A stretch of 64,000 nt of DNA from Novosphingobium sp. HII-3 (lineage in GTDB: Bacteria > Pseudomonadota > Alphaproteobacteria > Sphingomonadales > Sphingomonadaceae): contig NZ_PPSM01000005.1 in the NCBI RefSeq assembly GCF_002916655.1, positions 1 through 64,000 on the forward strand, written 5' to 3'. The translations under genes and the position numbers were made by a program. Under the pieces are notes generated by a model, which worked only from the letters and a program-made list of their open reading frames with translations, was not told the DNA's origin and ran no database searches. Of the stretch, positions 24,463-32,213 are shown in pieces; the first letter of the stretch is position 1, and each line of letters starts with the position of its first letter.

Positions 24463-26046
24463 ATGGGAGAGTTCGACTATATCATCGTGGGTGGAGGAAG
24501 CGCAGGCTGCGTGCTCGCCAATCGCCTCAGCGCCAATCCCGCAAACCGCGTCCTGCTGCTGGAGGCGGGCGGCAAGGACAACTACATCTGGATCCGGGTC
24601 CCCGTGGGCTACCTGTACTGCATCGGCAATCCGCGTACCGACTGGTGCCTTTCCACCGAAGCCGAGGAGGGTCTGGGCGGCCGGGCGCTCAAGTATCCGC
24701 GCGGACGCGTGCTGGGCGGCTGCTCCTCGATCAACGGCATGATCTACATGCGCGGCCAGGCGGCCGACTACGACGGATGGCGGCAAGCGGGAAACAGCGG
24801 CTGGGGCTGGGACGACGTGCTGCCCTACTTCACCCGCGCGGAGGACCACTACGAAGGAGCCAGCGCCTACCATGGCGAGGGCGGCGAAATCCGCGTCGAA
24901 AAGCAGCGCCTTCGCTGGGACATCCTGGAGGCGTTCCGTGACGCCTGCGAGCAGCAGGGCATTCGCCATAGCCATGACTTCAACACCGGCGACAACGAGG
25001 GGGCGGGCTTCTTTCAGGTCACGCAGCGCCGCGGCTGGCGCTGGAGCGCCGCCGATGCCTTCCTCAAGCCGGTGCGCACCCGGCGCAACCTGAAGGTGGA
25101 AACCGGCGCGCTGGTTGATCGCGTCCTTGTCGAGAACGGTCGCGCGATCGGCATCGCCTACACTCTGGCAGGCGAAAGCCGACAGGCTCGCGCACGGGGG
25201 GAAGTCGTGCTGGCGGCAGGTGCCATCGGCTCGCCCGCGATCCTCGAACGCAGTGGCATCGGGGATGGTGCGCACCTTGCGCAACTCGGCGTGGTGCCCG
25301 TTGTTCATCGTCCGCAGGTCGGGGCGAACCTGCAGGACCATCTGCAACTGCGCTGCGCATACCGCGTGTCAGGCGTGGCGACACTCAATGCCCGGGCGGG
25401 CAACCTGCTGGGCAAGGCAATGATCGGGCTGGAATACGCTCTGCGCCGCACAGGGCCGATGGCGATGGCGCCGAGCCAGCTCGGCGTCTTTACGCGCAGC
25501 CACGCGCGTTACGCGACGCCGAACCTTGAATATCACGTGCAGCCGCTCAGCCTCGCGGCGTTCGGTGGCGCTCTGGACCCCTATCCCGCCTTCACCGCCA
25601 GTGTGTGCAACCTGCGACCGGAAAGCCGGGGCGCCACGCACATCACCGCAGCCGATCCGGCTGAACCGCCGTCCATCCGCCCCAACTATCTCTCGACCGA
25701 GGAAGACCGCCGCGTCGCTGCAGAGGCGATCCGCATCACCCGGCGAATCGTGGCGCAGCCTGCCCTCGCCCGCTTCCACCCGGAGGAGGTGCGCCCCGGC
25801 GCCGGCCTTGAGAGTGAAGGCGACCTGCAACGCGCGGCCGGGGAGATCGGCACCACCATCTTCCACCCGGTGGGCACGGCGGCCATGGGTTCCGTCGTCG
25901 ACGCAAGGCTGCGCGTCACGGGCATCGACGGGCTTCGCGTGATTGATGCATCGGTGATGCCCTCCATCACGTCCGGCAACACCAATGCGCCAACCATGAT
26001 GATCGCGGAGAAAGGCGCCGAGATGATGTTGGCCGATCGGCGCTGA
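24463..26046 (+). CDS. GMC-family FAD oxidoreductase (choline dehydrogenase-like)
   Basis: This 527-residue FAD enzyme oxidises an alcohol. The dinucleotide fold YIIVGGGSAGCVLANRLS is at residues 5-22, followed by LLLEAGG, the GMC signature 1 region PRGRVLGGCSSINGMIYMRG, signature 2 LAAGAIGSPAILERSGIG, and the C-terminal catalytic region with FHPVGTAAMG and SGNTNAPTMMIAEKGAEMML. The His of FHPVGTAAMG and the Asn of SGNTNAPT fit the usual His/Asn catalytic pair. There is no signal peptide, so it is cytoplasmic. It converges with the TIM-barrel isomerase gene three bases away and diverges from the LLM oxidoreductase gene. The substrate is unknown. Confidence 0.92.
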   Translation: MGEFDYIIVGGGSAGCVLANRLSANPANRVLLLEAGGKDNYIWIRVPVGYLYCIGNPRTDWCLSTEAEEGLGGRALKYPRGRVLGGCSSINGMIYMRGQAADYDGWRQAGNSGWGWDDVLPYFTRAEDHYEGASAYHGEGGEIRVEKQRLRWDILEAFRDACEQQGIRHSHDFNTGDNEGAGFFQVTQRRGWRWSAADAFLKPVRTRRNLKVETGALVDRVLVENGRAIGIAYTLAGESRQARARGEVVLAAGAIGSPAILERSGIGDGAHLAQLGVVPVVHRPQVGANLQDHLQLRCAYRVSGVATLNARAGNLLGKAMIGLEYALRRTGPMAMAPSQLGVFTRSHARYATPNLEYHVQPLSLAAFGGALDPYPAFTASVCNLRPESRGATHITAADPAEPPSIRPNYLSTEEDRRVAAEAIRITRRIVAQPALARFHPEEVRPGAGLESEGDLQRAAGEIGTTIFHPVGTAAMGSVVDARLRVTGIDGLRVIDASVMPSITSGNTNAPTMMIAEKGAEMMLADRR

Positions 26047-26049
26047 CGT

Positions 26050-26877
26050 TCAGGCCAGATACTCTCGCGTTCGCCGGAGGATCTCGCCGACATAGTCGCG
26101 CACGTCCCGCCCGCTGCGCGCGGCGCCGATGAGAGGAACGTCAAGGCCCAGCACCTGCCCCCGCGGAAGCGCTTCCACAAATTCGCGCAGGGGAAGCTCG
26201 CCCTGCCCCGGTATCATCCGTCCGGACGTGCTTTCGGCCATGTAGTCGCCGGTTCCCCGTCGCGGCACATCGCAAAGCTGGACATGGCCAATCAGGGCCG
26301 GGTCAAGCTCGGCCACCTGCTGCACCGTCCCGCCGGAGCGAAAGAAGTGCATGGCGTCGATCAGCACCGTGGTTGCGCTTCCCGGCCCGCCTTGCGCGCC
26401 GATCCGCGCGATAACCTGCAGGGCATCCGGCAAAGACCGCATCGTGAGCACCGGGGAAAACGCGATGCACAGTTCCATGCCCCGTGCCGCCGCCATTTCG
26501 GCCAGCGCGCCGAACTGATCGAACGCGCGCTCCCGCTCCGCGCCCATATCGGAAGCGCTGACGCGGACCGCCCCGAGTTCCGCGAACATGTCCATGTCAG
26601 CAGCTCTTTGCGAAGCATCGATCTGCTGCGAGATGTCGCACCCGGTTCCCACGGCGATGACCACGCCCCCGTCGCGGAGCGCCGCCTTCGTCTCGCGCAC
26701 AAGCACCGCATCCTCGCGCAGGGACCATGGCGGATACCGGTGCGGGTTCTCCCCCCCAGCGTTCTGGGCAAGCCCGAGCGTGACGGCACGGCACCCCAGG
26801 TCCGCCGCCAGCCCGACGTGCGCCACAGGGTCAAGCCCCAGCACGGTCTGCTGATCAAGCCCGAACGGATGCGGCAT
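26050..26877 (-). CDS. TIM-barrel sugar isomerase/epimerase-like protein
   Basis: The 275-residue protein resembles the xylose isomerase-like AP-endonuclease-2 fold family: LAADLGCRAVTLGL, VVIAVGTGCDI, FAELGAVRVSASD, the metal-ligand-like GMELCIAFSP, TTVLIDAMHFFRSGG, and GHVQLCDVPRRGTGDY with PGQGELPLREFVEAL. Asp and His of LIDAMHFF and Gln of GHVQLCD fit a metal site. ATG at 26877 is used because AGGA precedes it at about nine bases. ATG at 26895 in frame lacks one. It converges with the GMC oxidoreductase gene, so any joint pathway is only suggested by neighbourhood. Confidence 0.78.
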   Translation of the reverse strand: MPHPFGLDQQTVLGLDPVAHVGLAADLGCRAVTLGLAQNAGGENPHRYPPWSLREDAVLVRETKAALRDGGVVIAVGTGCDISQQIDASQRAADMDMFAELGAVRVSASDMGAERERAFDQFGALAEMAAARGMELCIAFSPVLTMRSLPDALQVIARIGAQGGPGSATTVLIDAMHFFRSGGTVQQVAELDPALIGHVQLCDVPRRGTGDYMAESTSGRMIPGQGELPLREFVEALPRGQVLGLDVPLIGAARSGRDVRDYVGEILRRTREYLA

Positions 26878-26943
26878 GGGCCCGTTTCCTTTCATCGAAG
26901 GGGCAAACGAAGCGCGACGCCGCCAGCTGAACCCTCGCCCGAG

Positions 26944-27378
26944 TCACCGCAGGACGCCCGCGCGCCGTTGTCGCCAGGCGAACCACAGGAGAGCGATCGC
27001 AACGATCCAGATCAGCGCCGACATGGCGCTTGCAGCGAACGTGCCCCCCGGCATCGGGGAGGCAACCTGCCACGCCTGCGTCAGCCCCAGCCCTGTCAGC
27101 GACGCCGCGAAGGCCACAGGGGCAAAGTGGGACCGCAGCAGCAATAACAGCGCGCCAGCCGCACCGCCGCCCACCCCCAGCGCCCAGGCCGCCATGCTCC
27201 ATGTCGGCGCGCTATCCAGCCAGTCGATGACCTCCGGCTTCATCTGGGCGAGGTAAACCGGAGTGCGCGATGCCGTGAGAGTGAAGTCGATGCAGCCAAG
27301 GGCATTCCAGGCAAGCGCAGCAGCCGCAATCGCCCAATAGGCCCAACCCGGCTTTCCTGCCCTTTCGCTGTTCCTCAC
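26944..27378 (-). CDS. Four-helix hypothetical membrane protein
   Basis: A GTG start at 27378 with AAGGGG seven bases upstream gives 144 residues. The open frame continues to 27579 but without membrane character. Four hydrophobic helices are seen: about residues 10-30 (GWAYWAIAAAALAWNALGCIDF), 60-80 (WSMAAWALGVGGGAAGALLLLL), 85-105 and 115-135 (ASAMSALIWIVAIALLWFAW). The loop TASRTPVYLAQMKPEVIDWLDSAPTW between helices one and two recurs in sphingomonad proteins of unknown role. It lies upstream of the isomerase gene on the same strand (66 bases) and divergent from rarA. Confidence 0.7.
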   Translation of the reverse strand: MRNSERAGKPGWAYWAIAAAALAWNALGCIDFTLTASRTPVYLAQMKPEVIDWLDSAPTWSMAAWALGVGGGAAGALLLLLRSHFAPVAFAASLTGLGLTQAWQVASPMPGGTFAASAMSALIWIVAIALLWFAWRQRRAGVLR

Positions 27379-27456
27379 GCCGCGTCCCCTTTGCAGCGAG
27401 CCTACTCCTCTGCGCAAACCGATGCAATTCGCTGCACAAGCGACTAAGTAAGCAGC

Positions 27457-28779
27457 ATGGCCGACCTTTTCGCCGATGACCTTCCCCCTGCCGCCGCACC
27501 AGAGGTGCTGCGGGACGACGCGCCCCTTGCGGACCGTCTCCGCCCCCGCAACCTGTCCGAGGTTGTTGGCCAGGAACACCTCACCGGGCCGGAAGGCGCG
27601 ATCGGCCGCATGGTCGCTGCGGGACGGCTTTCCTCCATGATCCTTTGGGGGCCACCCGGCACAGGCAAGACCAGCATCGCGCGGCTGCTGGCGGACGCCG
27701 TGGGCATGCGTTTCGCGGCGGTCTCTGCGGTATTCTCAGGCGTGGCCGACCTGAAGAAGGCCTTCGCCGAAGCCGATGTTGCCGGGAAGGCTGGACAACG
27801 CACGCTGCTTTTCGTGGACGAGATACACCGCTTCAACCGCGCCCAGCAGGATGGCTTCCTTCCTTTCGTTGAGCGGGGCACCGTGACGCTTGTGGGCGCC
27901 ACGACCGAAAACCCCAGTTTCGCTCTCAACGCGGCACTGCTGAGCCGGGCCCAGGTGCTGATCCTCCACCGCCTTGGGCCGGAGGCGCTGAACGCGCTGC
28001 TCGACAAGGCCGAGGCTCTGGAAGGCCGCTTGCCTGTCACACAGGACGCGCGCGACGCGCTTGTGGCCTCCGCCGATGGGGACGGGCGCTTCCTGCTCAA
28101 CCAAGTGGAGACGCTGTATGCCGCCGGTATTTCCGAACCGCTCGACCCTGGTGGGCTGGGGCATTTCCTGCAGCGCCGGGTAGCGGTCTACGACAAGGAC
28201 CGCGACGGGCACTACAATCTCATCAGCGCACTGCACAAATCGGTACGTGGGTCGGATCCGCAGGCCGCCCTGTACTATCTTGCGCGGATGCTGACGGCCG
28301 GAGAAGAGCCACTTTACGTCCTGCGCCGCCTGGTACGCATGGCGAACGAGGACATCGGCCTTGCCGACCCGCAGGCGCTCGTCCAGTGCCTGGCCGCCAA
28401 GGACACCTACGAGTTCCTCGGATCGCCCGAAGGCGAACTGGCGATCGCGCAGGCCTGCCTCTATCTGGCGACGGCGCCCAAGTCGAACGCCGCCTATTCC
28501 GCGTTCAAGGCCGCCTGGAAGAGCGCGAGGGAAACAGGGTCGCTCAATCCTCCCGCCAATATCCTGAATGCCCCCACCAAGCTGATGAAGGAGATCGGCT
28601 ACGGCAAGGACTACGCCTACGACCATGATGCCCCCGATGGCTTTTCAGGTGACAACTACTGGCCTGAGGGCATGCCACCGCAGACGTACTATGAGCCGGT
28701 GGAACGGGGCTTCGAACGCGAAGTCAGGAAGCGGATAGAATGGTGGGACAAGAAGCGGGCCGAGCGGCGCGGCGAGTGA
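27457..28779 (+). CDS. rarA: Replication-associated recombination protein RarA (MgsA)
   Basis: This clamp-loader-like AAA+ ATPase acts at stalled forks. The 440-residue protein has LRPRNLSEVVGQEHLTG, Walker A GPPGTGKTS near residue 66, Walker B LLFVDEIHRFNRAQQD, sensor 1 GATTENPSF, then the tetramerisation and MgsA_C part (YLARMLTAGEEPLYVLRRLVRMANEDIGLADPQAL, NPPANILNAPTKLMKEIGYGKDYAYDHD). Length and order are normal. Confidence 0.96.
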   Translation: MADLFADDLPPAAAPEVLRDDAPLADRLRPRNLSEVVGQEHLTGPEGAIGRMVAAGRLSSMILWGPPGTGKTSIARLLADAVGMRFAAVSAVFSGVADLKKAFAEADVAGKAGQRTLLFVDEIHRFNRAQQDGFLPFVERGTVTLVGATTENPSFALNAALLSRAQVLILHRLGPEALNALLDKAEALEGRLPVTQDARDALVASADGDGRFLLNQVETLYAAGISEPLDPGGLGHFLQRRVAVYDKDRDGHYNLISALHKSVRGSDPQAALYYLARMLTAGEEPLYVLRRLVRMANEDIGLADPQALVQCLAAKDTYEFLGSPEGELAIAQACLYLATAPKSNAAYSAFKAAWKSARETGSLNPPANILNAPTKLMKEIGYGKDYAYDHDAPDGFSGDNYWPEGMPPQTYYEPVERGFEREVRKRIEWWDKKRAERRGE

Positions 28780-28813
28780 TGCGGGCGCCACCTGCAGCCC
28801 CATTCCCGGCTTC

Positions 28814-29707
28814 ATGACGGAGCCGCGTTTCCGGCATTTCCTTGCCGTCGACTGGTCGGGCGCCGTCGGGGAACGGCAGAAAGGCATCGCCGTAGCCCTG
28901 TGCGCAAGCGGAGACGAGGCTCCCTGCCTGTTGCGCCCGCCATCGCACGATGTCTGGTCCCGGCAGGATGTCCTCGATTTCCTCCTTCACCGCCTGCCTG
29001 CCGAGACCCTGGTGGGCCTCGACCTGGGGCTCTCCCTGCCGTTCCGGGATGGCGGCGCCTTCTTTCCCGGCTGGTCTGACAGCCCTGCCGACGCGCCCGC
29101 GCTCTGGGCGCTGGTTGACGCAATCTGCGCCGATGACCCTCATCTCTCCGCAAGCAGCTTCGTCGATCACGAGGCGGCGAGCGCTTACTTCCGGCGGCAT
29201 GGCGGGCGAGAAGGCGCGCTGTTTCACCTTCCAGGCGCCGTTCACCGGCGCGGACGCATGCGCGTGACGGAAGAAGCCCAGGCACGAGCGGGCTGCCGCC
29301 CCTATTCGAACTTCAACCTCGTGGGCGCCGCGCAAGTAGGCAAGTCCAGTCTCACGGGGATGCGGCTGCTCCACCGTCTGCGCGGGCGGCTCCCCGTCTG
29401 GCCGGTCGATCCCGTTCCGGACACCGGGTCGGTGGTGACGGAAATCTACACCTCGCTCGCAGCCCTTGAGGCCGGACGAAGCGTGGGCCGTGCGAAGATG
29501 ACCGACTACTGCGAGGTCAATGCGGCCCTCCAACGGCTCGGATCGAAACGTGCGGACGGAATGGGCCGCATCGATGATCACAGCGCCGACGCGATCGTGA
29601 CCGCGGCCTGGCTGCGCGTGGCAGCGCACCGACCGCACCTGTGGCGCCCGGCCGAGCTCGATCGCGAGCTTGCTATCACGGAAGGGTGGACTTTCGGCGC
29701 GGCCTGA
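28814..29707 (+). CDS. DUF429-like predicted RNase H-fold protein
   Basis: The 297-residue protein begins FRHFLAVDWSGAVGERQKGIAVAL and later has LVGLDLGLSLPFRD, DTGSVVTEIYTSLAALEAG and a helix DDHSADAIVTAAWLRVAA. Acidic residues on strand ends (VDWSG, GLDLGLS, EIYTS, DDHSADA) give the RNase H-like layout of DUF429 predicted nucleases. No experimental role is known for this group. It starts 34 bases after rarA and is followed by tRNA-Thr. The family call is moderate. Confidence 0.6.
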   Translation: MTEPRFRHFLAVDWSGAVGERQKGIAVALCASGDEAPCLLRPPSHDVWSRQDVLDFLLHRLPAETLVGLDLGLSLPFRDGGAFFPGWSDSPADAPALWALVDAICADDPHLSASSFVDHEAASAYFRRHGGREGALFHLPGAVHRRGRMRVTEEAQARAGCRPYSNFNLVGAAQVGKSSLTGMRLLHRLRGRLPVWPVDPVPDTGSVVTEIYTSLAALEAGRSVGRAKMTDYCEVNAALQRLGSKRADGMGRIDDHSADAIVTAAWLRVAAHRPHLWRPAELDRELAITEGWTFGAA

Positions 29708-29805
29708 TCGGGGAGCGGCGACGTCCCGGATACAGGCCACGTTCGATTTGGCTTTACCGCCGCCCCTTCGTCGCGTTAAGGGCCGCAGACGTACTGTAAA
29801 GCACC

Positions 29806-29881
<76 letters not shown>

Positions 29882-29921
29882 TTTTCGTCCTCCCCCGCGC
29901 CTACCTGCGCCTGACCATAGC

Positions 29922-31214
29922 TCAAGCGGGCTGCCGGGGTGGCGCCTCGTCTACCCAGTCGGTGCGGAGCCTTGGTCCCGCCAATGTCATCAGCAGGGCT
30001 GCCACGAGGTAGAGGACCAGAGCGAAGAGCATGGAGTAGCGCAGCGATTGCGTGCCCCAGACGGGCTGCAACGCCGTGGAAAGCGCCCCCAGCGCGTAAA
30101 TGCCCCCGCCAAGGCCGATCAGGTTGTTGATCAGCAGAAAAAGCGCCGAAGCGGTGGCACGGGCGGGCGGATCCACCAGATGCTGCACGGCGCTGGTCAC
30201 CGGGCCAAGCCAGAAATAGGCCAGGGCCTGCGGCAGCAGGAACAGCACGAAAGCGACGGGCACGCTCGAGGTCCAGATGCCACCCGCGTAGAACGGGACC
30301 GCGCAGACGAAACCGATCGCCGGTACGCGGCCGTACCAGGCGCGGTCGCCCTTCCCGAAGCGATCCGCAAGAGCGCCGCCGCCGAGAACACCCACCGTAC
30401 CGCCCAGAAGAAGGATGGCGCCGAAGAACCAGGACGTCTCGACAAGAGTCAGCCCGAAGCTGCGCTGCAGCAGGCTGGGCAGCCAGAAGGCCACGCCGTA
30501 TCCCAGCATGGAACTGGACGCAGCGCCGAAGCTGAACAGCCAGAATGAAGGTTTGCGCGCGAGCGTCGCCGCGACATCGGCGAAGCGCACCGTAGGTCCG
30601 GACTGAGGCCGGGGCCGATCCTTGACCACCATCTTGAACAAGGGCGCGATCACCACTCCGCAGAGTCCGACGACAAGGAAGGCCATCCGCCAGTCGACAG
30701 CCTGGGCGACATACCCACCGGCCATCACCCCGGCTGCGGAGCCAAGGGGGATGCCAAGGGCGTAGATGGAAAGCGCGAACGCCCGTCGATGGCTGGGGAA
30801 GTGATCGCCGATCACGGCATAGCTTGGCGCCACGCCGCCGGCCTCTCCCACCCCGACGCCCAGCCGCGCGAGGAAGATGTGCCAGAAGCCCTGCGCCATG
30901 GCGCAGGCAGCCGTGAAAAGGCTCCACACCACCAGCGACCCGGTGATGACCCAGGACCGGCTAGTCCGGTCCGCGATCCAGGCGAGCGGCACCCCCAGCG
31001 TAGAATAGAGGATCGCGAAGGCAAGACCGCCCAGCATGCCCATTTGCGCATCCGTCAGACCGAGATCAGCCTGGATTGGAGCCGCGAGGATGGACAGTAT
31101 CTGCCGGTCCACGAAGTTGAACACGTAGACCAGCAGCAGCATGCCCAGCACGAGCTTCGGTGAGGCCCCCTGTGCTGTCTGCGTATCTGAGGCGCGTTCG
31201 GATTGCTGCATCAT
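29922..31214 (-). CDS. Spinster-type MFS transporter
   Basis: This 430-residue permease has twelve predicted helices and marks of the spinster-like MFS group: LLLVYVFNFVDRQILSILAAPIQADLGLTDAQMGMLGG in TM1 and its loop, LGVPLAWIADRTSRS, LARLGVGVGEAGGVAPSYAVIGDHFPSHRR and GGALADRFGKGD. ATG at 31214 is preferred because AAGG precedes it. Members often occur beside TonB receptors in sphingomonads and carry unknown organic substrates. It lies downstream of, and on the same strand as, the hydrolase and receptor genes. Confidence 0.88.
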   Translation of the reverse strand: MMQQSERASDTQTAQGASPKLVLGMLLLVYVFNFVDRQILSILAAPIQADLGLTDAQMGMLGGLAFAILYSTLGVPLAWIADRTSRSWVITGSLVVWSLFTAACAMAQGFWHIFLARLGVGVGEAGGVAPSYAVIGDHFPSHRRAFALSIYALGIPLGSAAGVMAGGYVAQAVDWRMAFLVVGLCGVVIAPLFKMVVKDRPRPQSGPTVRFADVAATLARKPSFWLFSFGAASSSMLGYGVAFWLPSLLQRSFGLTLVETSWFFGAILLLGGTVGVLGGGALADRFGKGDRAWYGRVPAIGFVCAVPFYAGGIWTSSVPVAFVLFLLPQALAYFWLGPVTSAVQHLVDPPARATASALFLLINNLIGLGGGIYALGALSTALQPVWGTQSLRYSMLFALVLYLVAALLMTLAGPRLRTDWVDEAPPRQPA

Positions 31215-31324
31215 GTCTGCCTTCTTGTCGCTTCCGCGCGGCGGGGCGGCCGCAGTGAGCGGAACTCCTGCGGGATGGCCCGCGCCCGCCGCGTCCTCCC
31301 GGTGCGCAGGACCCCGCGCCTGGG

Positions 31325-32191
31325 TCAAGCCATGTGCTGCTGGAGAAAGGCGTCGATGGCAGCGAAGGCGACCGGCTCGTCAAGGATGGGCGCATGCCCG
31401 ACCCGTGGCACCTCGACAGCGAAAAAGGGGCCGGAGTGGCGCCGCGCCATCTCCTCCACTGTCGCAGCTGCCAGCAGGTCCGAGAGAGCCCCCCGGACGA
31501 CCAGCGCGGGCACCGTATCCAGCAGATCCCACAGAGGCCACAGGTCGGGCGGCACCGTCTGCGGATCGTCTCCGGCGATGCTCTGGGATATGGCCGGATC
31601 GTAGGCGAAGACGATGCCCCCGGCGTCATCGTCCTTCGCGATGCGGCGGGCGAAGGCAAGCCACTGCTCGTCTTCGTAATCGGGGAAAGCTGCTTCGTTG
31701 ATGGCCTGGGTGCGGGCGGCGGCTTCGGCCCAGTCGGCCATCGCCCCGCCAGGACCCACATAGGACTGGATGCGGGCAAGCCCGGCAGGGTCCAGCACCG
31801 GGCCGATGTCATTGAAGACGATTGCACGCGCCAGTCCGGGACGAAGCGCGTTCATGACCATCGCCATGAGCCCGCCCATGGACGTTCCCACCAGCCCCGC
31901 CTGCCTGATCTCCAGCCCGTCGAGAAGCGCCAGCATGTCCTGCGCGTAGACATCCGGGCGATAGCGGTCGGGATCAGGATCCCACTGCGACAGCCCGCGC
32001 CCCCGCTGGTCCGGCACGATCATCCGGTAACGACCGGCCAGACCCGCCACCAAGGGCTCGAAGTCCGCACTGTTGCGGGTGAGGCCATGCATCAGCAGCA
32101 GCACCGGCGCGCCCTCCGCCGCCGCATAGTCACGTGCGGCAAGTTCAAGGCGCCCGCAGGCGCTGCGGTAGCGGTGGACATGGTACTCCAT
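31325..32191 (-). CDS. Alpha/beta hydrolase
   Basis: This 288-residue enzyme has the oxyanion strand VLLLMHGLTRNSADFEPL, DQRGRGLS, the nucleophile elbow GTSMGGLMAM (Ser near residue 105), the acid in VRGALSDLLA and the base in VPRVGHAPIL. The fold resembles esterases and lactonases that open small esters. No signal peptide is present, so the substrate must be imported. ATG at 32191 is preferred over 32200, since GGGGAG abuts the latter too closely. It lies between the TonB receptor (22 bases) and the permease (110 bases) on one strand. Confidence 0.88.
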   Translation of the reverse strand: MEYHVHRYRSACGRLELAARDYAAAEGAPVLLLMHGLTRNSADFEPLVAGLAGRYRMIVPDQRGRGLSQWDPDPDRYRPDVYAQDMLALLDGLEIRQAGLVGTSMGGLMAMVMNALRPGLARAIVFNDIGPVLDPAGLARIQSYVGPGGAMADWAEAAARTQAINEAAFPDYEDEQWLAFARRIAKDDDAGGIVFAYDPAISQSIAGDDPQTVPPDLWPLWDLLDTVPALVVRGALSDLLAAATVEEMARRHSGPFFAVEVPRVGHAPILDEPVAFAAIDAFLQQHMA

Positions 32192-32213
32192 CCTGTGCAT
32201 CTCCCCTGTGACG

